DNA of 64,000 bases from Lachnoclostridium sp. UBA1308 (GTDB taxonomy: Bacteria > Bacillota > Clostridia > Lachnospirales > Lachnospiraceae): contig DBTU01000024.1 of NCBI GenBank assembly GCA_002307215.1, forward strand, positions 14,849 to 78,848, in the 5' to 3' direction. The position numbers and the translations under genes were made by a program. The notes under the pieces were generated by a model. The model saw only the letters and a program-made list of their open reading frames with translations. It was not told the DNA's origin and searched no databases. Below are positions 1 through 9,745 of this stretch, in pieces; positions within the stretch are counted from its first letter, which is position 1; each line of letters begins with the position of its first letter.

Positions 1-359
1 ATCCAAATACCAAAAACATATCCGATCATTTTATATTTATCAAAACTAAAACTTACTAATAGGAAATATGAAACGGATGTAATAACCGCCACAATAATCT
101 GCATAAAATAAATGGAAGAGAATGTTTTTTTCAATAATTCCGGATCCGATTTCACTTCTGCTATTTTTCTCGTACCATAATTTGTTAATCCGAGTTTACC
201 TATTAATGTAAAATAATATGCAATAGCATAATAGTAAGAATAGATTCCTATTCCATCAGTTCCAAGAACTCTTGACATATAAGGAGCCGTAATCAATGGG
301 ATTACAACCCCTAAAGCATTATATACTATATTATAAAGATAATTCTTTTTCGTATTCAT
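1..359 (-). CDS. Polysaccharide flippase (Wzx/RfbX family), C-terminus cut by window edge
   Basis: This is the N-terminal 119 residues of a membrane flippase that moves lipid-linked repeat units across the membrane for EPS or capsule assembly. The protein begins MNTKKNYLYNIVYNALGVV and continues through the family-typical stretches LITAPYMSRVLG, GIYSYYYAIAYYF and LGLTNYGTRKIA, with hydrophobic helices between them. The remainder lies beyond the left edge. It is the last visible gene of the EPS operon, just downstream of the nitroreductase. A flippase next to Wzy, Wzz and glycosyltransferases fits a Wzx/Wzy-dependent pathway. The family is clear, but the substrate cannot be read from sequence. 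Confidence 0.9.
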   Translation of the reverse strand, partial: MNTKKNYLYNIVYNALGVVIPLITAPYMSRVLGTDGIGIYSYYYAIAYYFTLIGKLGLTNYGTRKIAEVKSDPELLKKTFSSIYFMQIIVAVITSVSYFLLVSFSFDKYKMIGYVFGIW

Positions 360-379
360 CTTATAATGCCACCTCAATT

Positions 380-1357
380 CTAACGTCTGTACAAAATTTC
401 TTCATTATCTCTTCGATGGCTCAAGGGAACAATATTTTCATCATCATAATAACCTGCTGCTAAAACAACTGCTATTTTTTCATCCTGAGGTATATTTAAT
501 ATGTTTTTAATTTTTTTCTCAACGGAATGCGCTTGTCCCCATTGCAAACAGCAAGAGCCTATTCCTTTATAATGAAGAGCATATGTAAAGTTCATTACAA
601 ACAGCCCAGCATTAAAATAACCTTGGTCACGTTCACCATAATAATTAAACGCTTTCATATCAAACGTAATAACCAAATAATTAGCCGTTTCTTTTGAAAA
701 GCCGGATAATCCTAAACCAATAGATTCCATAACAGAACGTAACTGTTCACTTTCAATCCAATAAATTTTGCACATTTGTCTATTACAGGCTGAAGGGCTC
801 ATTTTCGCTAAAGATATACATTCGTCAATATCGCTATTCTTTAAGGGAACTGAAGAATATCTTCTGGTACTATGTCGTGAATAACACAAATCGCTAAAAT
901 TTCCATTTACCTTTTCTAAAATCTGTTCCTTGTTTATTCGAATTATTCCACTATCAATTGCGTCATCAGAAACTATCTCATTATAATTCAATTTCACTTT
1001 TTGATAGACAGGATCATCCGTCCAATGATTTTTTTCAAATAACTCAATCCACTCTCGAATAATTCCTTCTGCCATAAGATAACCTGTGGTTACTTCACCA
1101 ATAATTTTCGCTTTACTCATGATATCAATAAGTACTTCAATTTTTTCTTGACCAAACTTCCTTGAATCTGGCATGCAAATTCCCTTTTCGAGACCGTGTA
1201 AGCGCAACAAAATCTGGTATTCATAATTTTTAGGAGATTTATTCATTAACATTGAATATCTCTTATAATACAATGCATCAAGGTAATATTCCCAAAAAGT
1301 CCTAATTACATCAATGGCAATTTTAATTTTTCCCTTTTCTTTAAATTGATTCGCCAT
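380..1357 (-). CDS. Nitroreductase-family flavoprotein in the EPS locus
   Basis: The 325-residue protein carries a C-terminal nitroreductase fold, with the FMN-binding start SRHSTRRYSSVPL near residue 160, SPSACNRQ about 30 residues later and GIGSCCLQWG near residue 265. The first ~150 residues are an extra N-terminal region not found in short nitroreductases. Proteins of this long form occur in EPS clusters together with F420-hydrogenase-beta-like and pyruvyl transferase genes, as here. The role may be a redox step on a sugar or lipid intermediate, but that is inference. The start has a GAGGT site nine bases upstream. Confidence 0.8.
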   Translation of the reverse strand: MANQFKEKGKIKIAIDVIRTFWEYYLDALYYKRYSMLMNKSPKNYEYQILLRLHGLEKGICMPDSRKFGQEKIEVLIDIMSKAKIIGEVTTGYLMAEGIIREWIELFEKNHWTDDPVYQKVKLNYNEIVSDDAIDSGIIRINKEQILEKVNGNFSDLCYSRHSTRRYSSVPLKNSDIDECISLAKMSPSACNRQMCKIYWIESEQLRSVMESIGLGLSGFSKETANYLVITFDMKAFNYYGERDQGYFNAGLFVMNFTYALHYKGIGSCCLQWGQAHSVEKKIKNILNIPQDEKIAVVLAAGYYDDENIVPLSHRRDNEEILYRR

Positions 1358-1374
1358 ATACTAAATACCTCGTT

Positions 1375-2427
1375 CTATATTTTTAACGATGCCGTCAAGA
1401 AATGCATCGAATGCATCTTTAGTTCTTTAACCTTAAGATCAATCTGTTCATAATCAATCTGTTGTAAAATAACAATTTTCATATCTTCAGCGGAAGAAAT
1501 CCTTCGGTAACCTAGTCCGAAGCTCGCAAGTAATTCAATTACTTTTATCTTTTCACAAGGGGCACAAATAAATTGTTTTTTATATAAAACTGCAAATACA
1601 TTTCCATGAAATGTATTTGTAATTACATATTCAGCATTACTATAATACGAAATAAAATTTTCTACCGAAATTGTAGCTTGGCGGTTACACCATTTAAATT
1701 GTTTACCCAATGAAATAATTTGCATATTGTTTTTTTCTGCATATGTCACTATTTCATTCACTATTTTCATATCTAGTTCTTCGAAAATATATACTAAAAT
1801 ATATTTTTGGGGAGTGTATATTTTTTTCTTAAAAACATCAAATTCTTTTAAATCAATTAGTATTGTAGGATCGCATACCACTGTCACTGGTTTATCAGCA
1901 ACGGCTTCAATTACTCCTTTCGAATAATTATCTCTCACAGAAATCATATCCATATTATTCAAACATTTCCGCGGATAATCAAGTTGCTCAAATGTAGACA
2001 AACTACAGTTTCCAATAGCCGCCGCATATGAAACGACCTTAATATTATCGACCATAGGCCAATACTGTTTATGTGCTTCTTTAAAATACCGATCTTCAAC
2101 ATTCCAAACCGTATCACTACCCACTACAAATTTCTCTACTCCATAATTGGTTACATCTTCGATATCAATTACATTGAATTGTTTAATTATTGGGGCGAAA
2201 TTATGATATTTCTTAATGGCTGTGATCGCATTATTTACTTTTCCATGAAGTAATTCTTTGATAAAACGTCCGATTGTGTACTTTATCGAATGTGTTGAGT
2301 ACTTATTTCTTGTTGAAATATAAACCGTTTCATAACCCAACTGATTAATAATTCTTCCAGTTGAGTAGGCTTGCAATAAAGTCCCACTATTTTCACTATA
2401 ATAACCAGTTATAATGCCTATTTTCAT
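1375..2427 (-). CDS. Polysaccharide pyruvyl transferase family protein
   Basis: The protein (350 aa from the chosen ATG) matches the polysaccharide pyruvyl transferase family (WcaK/CsaB type), which adds pyruvate ketals from phosphoenolpyruvate to sugars. Visible landmarks are GIITGYYSENSGTLLQAYS at the N-terminus, FVVGSDTVWN near residue 105, VSYAAAIGN near residue 135 and NTFHGNVFAVLYKKQF near residue 275, which holds the conserved family histidine. The ATG at 2427 is preferred over the GTG one codon upstream. It is the second of two such genes in this locus, so the polymer may carry pyruvyl groups. The acceptor sugar is unknown. Confidence 0.88.
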   Translation of the reverse strand: MKIGIITGYYSENSGTLLQAYSTGRIINQLGYETVYISTRNKYSTHSIKYTIGRFIKELLHGKVNNAITAIKKYHNFAPIIKQFNVIDIEDVTNYGVEKFVVGSDTVWNVEDRYFKEAHKQYWPMVDNIKVVSYAAAIGNCSLSTFEQLDYPRKCLNNMDMISVRDNYSKGVIEAVADKPVTVVCDPTILIDLKEFDVFKKKIYTPQKYILVYIFEELDMKIVNEIVTYAEKNNMQIISLGKQFKWCNRQATISVENFISYYSNAEYVITNTFHGNVFAVLYKKQFICAPCEKIKVIELLASFGLGYRRISSAEDMKIVILQQIDYEQIDLKVKELKMHSMHFLTASLKI

Positions 2428-2443
2428 CACAAGTCCCCCCTAC

Positions 2444-3658
2444 TCATCTAGTTATTTCTGAATGTAAAACCGTATGTTTCTCTGCGTATACCATAGCAGC
2501 AAACATGAAAAACATATTAAACAAGCCTATGCAATCCAAGAAATGTGAAGCTATTAATTCAATAAAGATATACATTAACATAATGAAAATCAACCAATTT
2601 TTCTTTGCTATTTCCACCATCTCATAAATATATACGACCACCCCCACGATTGTAGTCTCCAAGTAGAGTTTTAAGATATCACAATGCATGCTTCCTAATT
2701 TTCTATATACTTCTAACCGACTTGTAGTTAAGAAATGATCCGAACTTCCATATCCATTAAAATGACCAATGTTGGCAATTGTATATTTGATTACTCCGAT
2801 TCGGCCGGTTGTAAATTCATTTAAATTCAAATCAAACCTTTTACGGAAAAACAATATTCCTGCATCTGATACTACCCAATTAATAAAAAATGGCATGATA
2901 CACATAGCAATAAATACAGCATATCGAATGAATTTTTTTACCGGTTGCCATTTATTAAACATTTTTCCGAAATATTTTCTATTAATAAGTAGGATATATA
3001 CCACATAAACAACGATTGATAGTATAAAGCTAATTCTTTTAAAGTAAAGCATGCAGAGTAACATACTAAAAAATGCCAGTTTCTTCTTACCAAAATATAA
3101 AAATATAATTTCCATAAAAAACAAATCGTGTGCATAAGGTGTTTCAAAAACAGAAGATTTTGAATCATCCCATGAAATCATGAATATATTACTTAAGGAT
3201 AAATTATGAAAATCAGCAATAAAAAAATAACTTGTATATCGCAATAAGAATATAATGAAGTATGTATACCTTTCCGTAACATATGAAGTATTAATCCAAA
3301 AGAACGCTAATAATGGGGGTATTATATTATATAAAAGCTCCGTATAGAGATATAATTGAACATCTCCATGCCATATCTGAATTGAAATCGAAATAAGGAA
3401 GAAAGCAAAGACTATAACCATGGCTTTTCTAAATTCCGGCCAAAACAAATCTCCTTGTCTACCTAATACCCAATCATTTTTCAACATATATTCTATCATA
3501 CATACCAATATAAATACAAATAACAAAGTAAAATTAATGCTTCGACTCATAAATCCTGTCATATACAAAACATAAGTCAAATTGTACATAATAAACAGTA
3601 GCAATTTAATATTATGTAGCCCTGTTGAAAAAAAATTCAGCTTATACTTGTACTTCAT
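2444..3658 (-). CDS. Wzy-like O-antigen/EPS polymerase, multi-pass membrane protein
   Basis: This ~404-residue protein is almost entirely hydrophobic, with about ten predicted helices. A larger polar loop around residues 275-320 contains RKRFDLNLNEFTTGRIGV, the usual layout of Wzy polymerases that join repeat units outside the membrane. Sequence conservation in Wzy is low, so the call rests on topology, length and position between pyruvyl transferase and Fe-S protein genes. The ATG at 3658 follows GGAG by six bases and is preferred over the GTG four codons upstream. Confidence 0.78.
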   Translation of the reverse strand: MKYKYKLNFFSTGLHNIKLLLFIMYNLTYVLYMTGFMSRSINFTLLFVFILVCMIEYMLKNDWVLGRQGDLFWPEFRKAMVIVFAFFLISISIQIWHGDVQLYLYTELLYNIIPPLLAFFWINTSYVTERYTYFIIFLLRYTSYFFIADFHNLSLSNIFMISWDDSKSSVFETPYAHDLFFMEIIFLYFGKKKLAFFSMLLCMLYFKRISFILSIVVYVVYILLINRKYFGKMFNKWQPVKKFIRYAVFIAMCIMPFFINWVVSDAGILFFRKRFDLNLNEFTTGRIGVIKYTIANIGHFNGYGSSDHFLTTSRLEVYRKLGSMHCDILKLYLETTIVGVVVYIYEMVEIAKKNWLIFIMLMYIFIELIASHFLDCIGLFNMFFMFAAMVYAEKHTVLHSEITR

Positions 3659-3686
3659 ATTAAACTCCACTTCTCATTTATATTCT

Positions 3687-4898
3687 TTATCTCAGTAATT
3701 TTTTTATTTTTTTCCGCATTGGCAAAGGAATTTTATTATAAATCACATGAAGTATAATATTTATAAAGTATTTTCGTTTGTAATATTTTTCTACCGCTTG
3801 ATATCCATACCTTGGATATAGACGGAATATTTCTTGATAATCTTTTCCCTTTTTACTAGGTTCTCTCAACTGCTCATTATGTTTTGATATCTTTTCAAAT
3901 TTTGATAAATCAGCATATATCTGACTATTAAGTGAGCGAAAGAAAACTTCTCCTCTGCTGGTACTTATCATTACACAGGATATTCCTTTCATTTCACTAT
4001 ACACGCTGTTTGACAAGAGTTCTGGATGTTCTTGTCCTATACCCCAATAGTCACCTATCGTTATATCTCCCGTCCTTTTCTCACAAGCATATTTGCAACT
4101 ATAGCAGTTCTCACGGCATATTTGCGTCTTCAAGAAAAAATGAAAATACGAACTGGTATGTGCTGGAATTAACCTATGCTTTAGTTTGTTTTTTCTATCA
4201 AAATAATCCAAACGAGCCATTTCACCCCAACCTGAAGATTTATCACGAAATTTAAAGTCAACAACATCATAATTTTTTTTGTTATAATTCAACTGCAAGA
4301 AGTCATTAAACATCTGTGAACTGGGAACTCCATGACAGATAATATCCATTGTAATAAGATTCTCGTAATCCTTCTTTAAGAAACCCTTCAATCCAGCTAC
4401 TTGACACGGTGTGCCGGAAAATAATACATGTCGACCATTATCAAGGTATTTCTTTGCCTGATTCATAGAATTCCGCATATCGCTTTGAACATATTTGGAA
4501 CCCTGTAAGAGTTTTAGGTCTTCCAGTCTTGAAACTCCTATATGCTGAGGTATTAGTCTACTGTTCTCTTTGACAAAAGCTACTCCAAATACAATACCGT
4601 CGTTCTTAATGATGTAGGTTGCTGCTTCTGCAAAAATACCACCGGAAGCAGATTCAACAATGTTTTTATCATTTTTGGATGCAGCGACATATGCTTCCTT
4701 AGGAGTATTCAAACTTAATTGGTTTTGATATGCACATACTTCCTTGCACAAACGACATCCTATACATAATGTTTCCGACAGAAATGGATAAATGAATCCA
4801 TTTTCATCCTCTTGCATGGAAATTGCATTTTGGGGACAAATACTAACACAGGCTCCACATCCACAGCAATCTTCTTTATTATGATATAGTTCTATCAT
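3687..4898 (-). CDS. Coenzyme F420 hydrogenase/dehydrogenase beta-subunit family Fe-S protein
   Basis: The N-terminus has two 4Fe-4S ferredoxin motifs, CCGCGACVSICP and CIGCRLCKEVC, followed by the FrhB-like domain with SASGGIFAEAA, LFSGTPCQVAGL and DIICHGVPSS. Another cysteine group, CRENCYSCKYAC, sits near residue 255 and GDITIGDYWG follows. Proteins of this family in polysaccharide loci are found beside pyruvyl transferases and nitroreductases, and both are present here. They are thought to transfer electrons or reduce a sugar intermediate, but no defined reaction can be given. The ATG at 4898 is chosen because GGGAGGAAC lies six bases upstream. The longer reading adds only MDEGGTC. Confidence 0.88.
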   Translation of the reverse strand: MIELYHNKEDCCGCGACVSICPQNAISMQEDENGFIYPFLSETLCIGCRLCKEVCAYQNQLSLNTPKEAYVAASKNDKNIVESASGGIFAEAATYIIKNDGIVFGVAFVKENSRLIPQHIGVSRLEDLKLLQGSKYVQSDMRNSMNQAKKYLDNGRHVLFSGTPCQVAGLKGFLKKDYENLITMDIICHGVPSSQMFNDFLQLNYNKKNYDVVDFKFRDKSSGWGEMARLDYFDRKNKLKHRLIPAHTSSYFHFFLKTQICRENCYSCKYACEKRTGDITIGDYWGIGQEHPELLSNSVYSEMKGISCVMISTSRGEVFFRSLNSQIYADLSKFEKISKHNEQLREPSKKGKDYQEIFRLYPRYGYQAVEKYYKRKYFINIILHVIYNKIPLPMRKKIKKLLR

Positions 4899-4989
4899 GC
4901 AAGTTCCTCCCTCGTCCACTCTACTCTGATGTAGTAATCAGGAAACCGGATATCAGTGTCTATGGTTATAATACTTCAAATTATATAAG

Positions 4990-6090
4990 TCACTCTTGAA
5001 TCATTCTACCTAAAATTTCGATGGATTTTTTTCTTTCCAGATCGATGATCGCATTAACCGGCTTATAATCAATTTCTTTTTCAATATAACTGAAATCGTT
5101 CGTATCGATTACAACACGATCTTTCAATCCTGTCAGCTCCAATATACTCATGTTCCTACTGTCTGTTCCATTATTTGGTAACACCTCAACAAATTGAGTC
5201 CCAAAATTGATTGCAAATGCTGTTCCATGAAAAGAATCCGTAATAAGAAAAGTTGCATTCTTAATATAAGATAAAAATTTTCCTATATCCGGTAACCAGA
5301 TAATTTTTCCTCCACGCATGAGTTGATGTATCAGTGGGGTAATGCGTACAAGTGGCAACCCGGCTTTCTTGGCAAATTCTTTTGCATATTGATCCAATCG
5401 TCTGTTATTATGTATTGCGTACACTAAAACATATCTTTTCTTTGGTAACTTACGAATAAGTTTCATCCACTCAGATGCTTCTAATAATAGTGTAGGATCA
5501 AGAACCTGCTCCGCTTCCAAATTCAAATTATCTATGATGTTAACAGCGGTTTTTTCCCTAACAGTAATTTTATCATATCTTAATAGTAATCGATAAAAAA
5601 AATCTTTGGTTTCTTCTGTGATATCTGTCTTGCCAAAACTTGCAGCATAGGAAACCTTCTTCTTGTCATCTTGAACGAAATCCAAAAAATATCTCCCATC
5701 ATATCCACCCATTTGAACCGGCCCCCAGACTTGATCACTACCTGTAAGGTAGACATCCGCATCCGGTACACTCTTCAAATCCTCCAGTGATTTATACCAT
5801 CCTGTAAGTTTCAAATACTTCTTTCTCATTGAAGAAAAACGAATGTCCATACATTTATTCTCAGGCAAACGAATAATCTTATAAAGCGCCCTGGTCGCAT
5901 AATTCTTGTTCCATTTTGCTTTTTTCGCCAAGTCCGTACGCATTGAATTCTTAAGTAGCTCGTCTTCGCGAATATAATCAAGGATTTTGCATTCATGTCC
6001 CAGTTTTTCAATTGATTGTTGTGTCGCAATTGTCTGTAATATAGAACCATAATTTGAAATGGCGTGCCTTGTAATCACAATTACTCTCAT
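4990..6090 (-). CDS. Polysaccharide pyruvyl transferase family protein (second copy)
   Basis: This ~366-residue protein is paralogous to the pyruvyl transferase at 1375-2427. It begins MRVIVITRHAISNYGSILQT and shows DVYLTGSDQVWGP near residue 100, VSYAASFGK near residue 135, QVLDPTLLL near residue 190 and TDSFHGTAFAINFG near residue 285. The start at 6090 is supported by AAAGGAT upstream, and using it removes an overlap with the neighbouring glycosyltransferase gene. The DxVWG and SFHG elements are characteristic of the family. It sits between the GT2 and Fe-S genes and probably decorates the same polymer. Confidence 0.88.
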   Translation of the reverse strand: MRVIVITRHAISNYGSILQTIATQQSIEKLGHECKILDYIREDELLKNSMRTDLAKKAKWNKNYATRALYKIIRLPENKCMDIRFSSMRKKYLKLTGWYKSLEDLKSVPDADVYLTGSDQVWGPVQMGGYDGRYFLDFVQDDKKKVSYAASFGKTDITEETKDFFYRLLLRYDKITVREKTAVNIIDNLNLEAEQVLDPTLLLEASEWMKLIRKLPKKRYVLVYAIHNNRRLDQYAKEFAKKAGLPLVRITPLIHQLMRGGKIIWLPDIGKFLSYIKNATFLITDSFHGTAFAINFGTQFVEVLPNNGTDSRNMSILELTGLKDRVVIDTNDFSYIEKEIDYKPVNAIIDLERKKSIEILGRMIQE

Positions 6091-6113
6091 AATAATCCTT
6101 TCATATAGTAAAT

Positions 6114-7307
6114 CTAAACGCGATAGCTTAAGTACTGAGCATATATTTTCCATTTTTCATAATTATGTTCACAAAATGATTTATTAATTTTTTGAGTCAA
6201 GCGATTCTGACTTGTACAATTCAAACCATACCTAACTATCATGTCTGCTGTCATGATAAAAATACTTTCTTTGATTTCATCCTCAAAGAATTGTATTCGA
6301 TTCCATAAAAGACCTGTAATCTGAACTTTATAAAACCATTCACAAAAGTAAGGATTATAATTTATGAATATATTATTCTGGTATGCGGATGCAAATATTT
6401 TCTCAATAACGTAATAAACATCTAACGCTTTAACTTTCTTTTTTGAATCGAAACTTAACCCTTTTTCATTAACTCGATATGCATATACTAATTTGTTACA
6501 AGTCATTACCTTATCCGCCAAGTATAAAACGATACATTTAACCACCGTATCTTCAAACCAGCACCCAACAGGATATCTTACCTTTTTCCATAAATCACGC
6601 TTGTATATTTTCCCCCAAGGAAAACCCATTATATAATCGATATCCTTGCTTTTTTTATCCAATTCCCTTTCTGGTATGATAAATTCTTGATAATAATCCC
6701 TTTTACCAGAAAAGCGATAATAACTACCTTGAACGATATCCGCATTTGCTTCAACTGCCATATGTAATAGGTTCTCAATTGCTCCCGGTAATAATAAGTC
6801 ATCCGAATCTACAAATAAAATGTACTTTCCATATGCTATTTCAATACCCCTATTGCGCGCAACGCTGTTCCCCTGGTTTTCTTGTTTATATAATCTAATA
6901 TCATGATTCTTTTGATATTCCTCCAAAAGAACTTCTGTCGAATCCGTGCTTCCATCGTTAACGACTATCACTTCAAAAGCATACCCCGTTTGCTGGTTAC
7001 ATATCGAATCCAGACAATCTATGACATAATCAGCAACATTATATGCAGGAACAATAATTGAAAGATCAACCCTGGGGTCATGTTCGAGCATAGTATAGGT
7101 GAATTCTTGTGTATTAATTACCGGTGTATTATAAATATCTGATATCCGCTTATTTGCTTTCTCTAGAGATAATTCCGAAGGAATACTATTCTTAAAACTT
7201 TTGATGCAATATTTAATATAAGTTTGCACAAAATATATTACTGTTAAGATCGCGGCTATCGTTTTCAAATGAATTCTTCTGTATATTTTTTCATATAACT
7301 TATCCAT
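6114..7307 (-). CDS. Family 2 glycosyltransferase (GT-A fold)
   Basis: An unusual ~75-residue N-terminal segment with one hydrophobic helix (around residues 17-32) precedes a standard GT2 domain. The nucleotide-sugar site reads SIIVPAYNVADYVIDCLDSI, with VVNDGSTDST and the metal-binding KYILFVDSDDLL about 90 residues later. The C-terminal ~150 residues are typical of bacterial EPS transferases that add one sugar to a growing lipid-linked repeat. Its stop and the next gene's ATG share one base on the minus strand (TAATG), which indicates translational coupling. Donor and acceptor are unknown. Confidence 0.88.
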   Translation of the reverse strand: MDKLYEKIYRRIHLKTIAAILTVIYFVQTYIKYCIKSFKNSIPSELSLEKANKRISDIYNTPVINTQEFTYTMLEHDPRVDLSIIVPAYNVADYVIDCLDSICNQQTGYAFEVIVVNDGSTDSTEVLLEEYQKNHDIRLYKQENQGNSVARNRGIEIAYGKYILFVDSDDLLLPGAIENLLHMAVEANADIVQGSYYRFSGKRDYYQEFIIPERELDKKSKDIDYIMGFPWGKIYKRDLWKKVRYPVGCWFEDTVVKCIVLYLADKVMTCNKLVYAYRVNEKGLSFDSKKKVKALDVYYVIEKIFASAYQNNIFINYNPYFCEWFYKVQITGLLWNRIQFFEDEIKESIFIMTADMIVRYGLNCTSQNRLTQKINKSFCEHNYEKWKIYAQYLSYRV

Positions 7308-8419
7308 TATTCTGCCCTCTTAGAATCGATTTGGAAATTGAAATAATAGTCCTCTAGCTTTTTATTTGCCCACTTAATATCATAATGACTATTCTTCAGA
7401 CTTTCATTGCAATCTGAACGTGGATTGCACTCTTGATAACAATCAATTATGGTATTCGCCCATAAAGTTTCACTTACATTTAAATCAATGAATTTACACT
7501 TCCCCGAAAAACCCACTTCCTTCGGTACTCTATTCGAAAAGAAACAGGGCAGGTTTGCAAATTGAGCCTCCACACCAACAACAGGTATTCCCTCAAATAA
7601 TGAAGGAAGTAGAAACACATCCATTGCCTGATATAGTTCATTGACATCGCTTCGGTTTCCAAGTAACATCACTTTATTATCAATACCAAGTTGATGTATC
7701 TGCTTTCTCACTTCCTCTTCCTTTTCACCAACTCCAATTAATAGTAATATTGCATCATTTCGTATTTTAAGTATTTCATAAAAAATCTTAATAATAAATT
7801 TATGATTCTTCTGATATGAGATTCGTCCTACGTGTCCAACGATCAATTGATCAGTCATCTTCAATTCTTTACGCTTCCTTTTTCTGATCTCTTCCTGATA
7901 AGAAAAACGTTTGGAATCTACTGCATTCGGTATAACATCAAACTCTTTACCCTGAAACAAAAACTGTCCGGCCTCTTCTCCGCAAGCGCAGTATTGATTG
8001 GCAACCGTCGTAATCCTACTCCTAAAATATTGCTTTAGAAACCTCTTGAAATCTTTATCAATGGAAGTATTATGACTGTGGGCAATTCGAATAGGAATGC
8101 CGGCTTTTTTTCCCGCAAGCAAAGGAAGATAACTCATTGTGTCAATATGAGAATGCATAATTTTATACTCCGGATGTTCAGAAAAAAACCGTTTCATGTA
8201 TTTAAGATATGCACAGTAATTCTGAGGATATAATCTTGGTGCATGATAAACTACACCGCCCATACTCTCTATCTCTTCGTCATAATCATCCTTCTCCGGT
8301 CGGTGTGTCAGAAAATCAAACTGAATTTTTTCACGATCCATGTGCCGATAATAATTCATCAACATGGTTTCAAGTCCAGCCCTATGCATGTTATTCACTA
8401 CTTGTAATACTCGAATCAT
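7307..8419 (-). CDS. Family 4 glycosyltransferase, EpsF-like
   Basis: The protein starts MIRVLQVVNNMHRAGLETML, the typical opening of the EpsF-like GT4 family, and has the GT-B fold. HSHIDTMSYLPLL near residue 95, HSHNTS near residue 133 and VIPNAVDSKRF near residue 185 belong to the N-terminal domain. VGHVGRISYQKNH and LFEGIPVVGVEAQFA with the conserved EX7E element lie in the donor-binding half. The start has GGAGGG six bases upstream and overlaps the preceding gene's end by 29 bases, so the two are probably translated together. It adds a sugar to the EPS repeat in the cytoplasm. Confidence 0.9.
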   Translation of the reverse strand: MIRVLQVVNNMHRAGLETMLMNYYRHMDREKIQFDFLTHRPEKDDYDEEIESMGGVVYHAPRLYPQNYCAYLKYMKRFFSEHPEYKIMHSHIDTMSYLPLLAGKKAGIPIRIAHSHNTSIDKDFKRFLKQYFRSRITTVANQYCACGEEAGQFLFQGKEFDVIPNAVDSKRFSYQEEIRKRKRKELKMTDQLIVGHVGRISYQKNHKFIIKIFYEILKIRNDAILLLIGVGEKEEEVRKQIHQLGIDNKVMLLGNRSDVNELYQAMDVFLLPSLFEGIPVVGVEAQFANLPCFFSNRVPKEVGFSGKCKFIDLNVSETLWANTIIDCYQECNPRSDCNESLKNSHYDIKWANKKLEDYYFNFQIDSKRAE

Positions 8420-9593
8420 ACATACCCTCCAATAGGTGTTTTGTATATAGCTGTAGTGTCTGAGCTGTCACATCATCCCAACAATATTTATCACAAATAT
8501 AGTCTGATGCCATTGCTTTATATTCATTAACCAGCTCCGGATGATCTGATACCATCTGAAGCTTCTCTGCTAAATCCTTCACATTACCTTTCTGAAACAG
8601 AATTGCTTTTTCTTTAACAACTTCGGCAATTTCATTGATATCAGAACCAATCACACAATTACCATAACTCATTGCTTCTAAAAGACTTAGCGGCATACCC
8701 TCCAGATTTGATGGAAGCACATAGGTGTAAGCATTACTATAGATTTCATCAAGAATTTCTCCTTGAACAAAGCCGGTAAAAATGATCCGTTCATCCTCTC
8801 CAGTCAACTCATGAAGCATCTTCACATAATCATCGGTATCGCTAGAAGCACCGGCAATTACAAGTTTTTTATCTGTTTCTATCTGTTTATATGCATCAAT
8901 TAAGTAGTGAACTCCTTTTTCATTAGTCAGACGTCCCAAATAACAAAAATAGTCATTTTTATCAATACCAAATTCACTTTTTATTAGGTTTGCTTCTCTT
9001 TTTATTGGTCGACTTATGCCATTTGATATAAATGTAACTTCCCGATGGTAGGTATCATAAAAGTATTTCTTAACCCCATCACTTAACACGATGATTTCAT
9101 CTGCATATTTCACTAGCATTTTCTCACCAAATTTGATATATTTAGAGCCAAATCCATCTTTCCATTTGTCTCTTTGCCAATCCAACCCATGAACAGTAGC
9201 TATACAACGTTTACCAAATAATTTGGGTATCCATAACATCACACATGGACCCTCTGCATGAAAGTGAACAATATCATATCTTCCAAAAGCAATAGATAGA
9301 GCAGCAAAAAACGAAGATGTCATAGCTGCTAAACCCATAATATCGATAGTACAAACCGATTTTATTTTTATACCTTTGTATGTTTCTACCGTACCTTTTG
9401 AATCAAATTCTTTTCCTGAAACATGATGCCCTCTACGATTATAGCAAACCACTTCATGACCATCATTAGCCATACGTGCCGCCAATTCTTCTACAACTAC
9501 TTCGACCCCACCTTCTCTGGATGGGATTCTTTTATGTCCTAACATTGCAATCCGTAGAGATTTTTTATTCTGCAATCCCTTTATTTTCGACAT
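8391..9593 (-). CDS. Family 4 glycosyltransferase with DUF1972-type N-terminus
   Basis: The N-terminal stretch LRIAMLGHKRIPSREGGVE and VVEELAARMANDGHEV matches the DUF1972 half of rhamnosyltransferase-like GT4 enzymes. The C-terminal half has FCYLGRLTNEKGVHYLI, PSNLEGMPLSLLEAMSYG and the EX7E pattern of retaining GT-B enzymes. An ATG at 9593 with an AGGTGG site upstream is preferred over a GTG four codons earlier. In Wzx/Wzy loci this class often adds an early sugar. The donor cannot be deduced. Confidence 0.88.
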   Translation of the reverse strand: MSKIKGLQNKKSLRIAMLGHKRIPSREGGVEVVVEELAARMANDGHEVVCYNRRGHHVSGKEFDSKGTVETYKGIKIKSVCTIDIMGLAAMTSSFFAALSIAFGRYDIVHFHAEGPCVMLWIPKLFGKRCIATVHGLDWQRDKWKDGFGSKYIKFGEKMLVKYADEIIVLSDGVKKYFYDTYHREVTFISNGISRPIKREANLIKSEFGIDKNDYFCYLGRLTNEKGVHYLIDAYKQIETDKKLVIAGASSDTDDYVKMLHELTGEDERIIFTGFVQGEILDEIYSNAYTYVLPSNLEGMPLSLLEAMSYGNCVIGSDINEIAEVVKEKAILFQKGNVKDLAEKLQMVSDHPELVNEYKAMASDYICDKYCWDDVTAQTLQLYTKHLLEGMYDSSITSSE

Positions 9594-9677
9594 ATACAGC
9601 ACCACCTATCTTTTCACATTAACAATAAAATCCTCATAAAAGGTTCCTGTGATTTTTCCATCGTAATATACAAGAAA

Positions 9678-9699
9678 GTAACGGACTATCATCCGTTAC
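9678..9699 (-). terminator. Hairpin between chain-length genes and glycosyltransferase genes
   Basis: A perfect 8-bp stem (GTAACGGA / TCCGTTAC) with a 6-base loop is followed on the minus strand by a short T-rich stretch (TTTCTTG). It lies in the 150-base gap after the CpsD-like gene and before the first glycosyltransferase. This suggests partial termination that lowers expression of the biosynthetic genes. The T tract is imperfect, so attenuation rather than full stop is likely. Confidence 0.5.
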
Positions 9700-9745
9700 A
9701 ACTTTGTTATCTCCTTAAATCATTAATTGTTATTTTTATTTATTG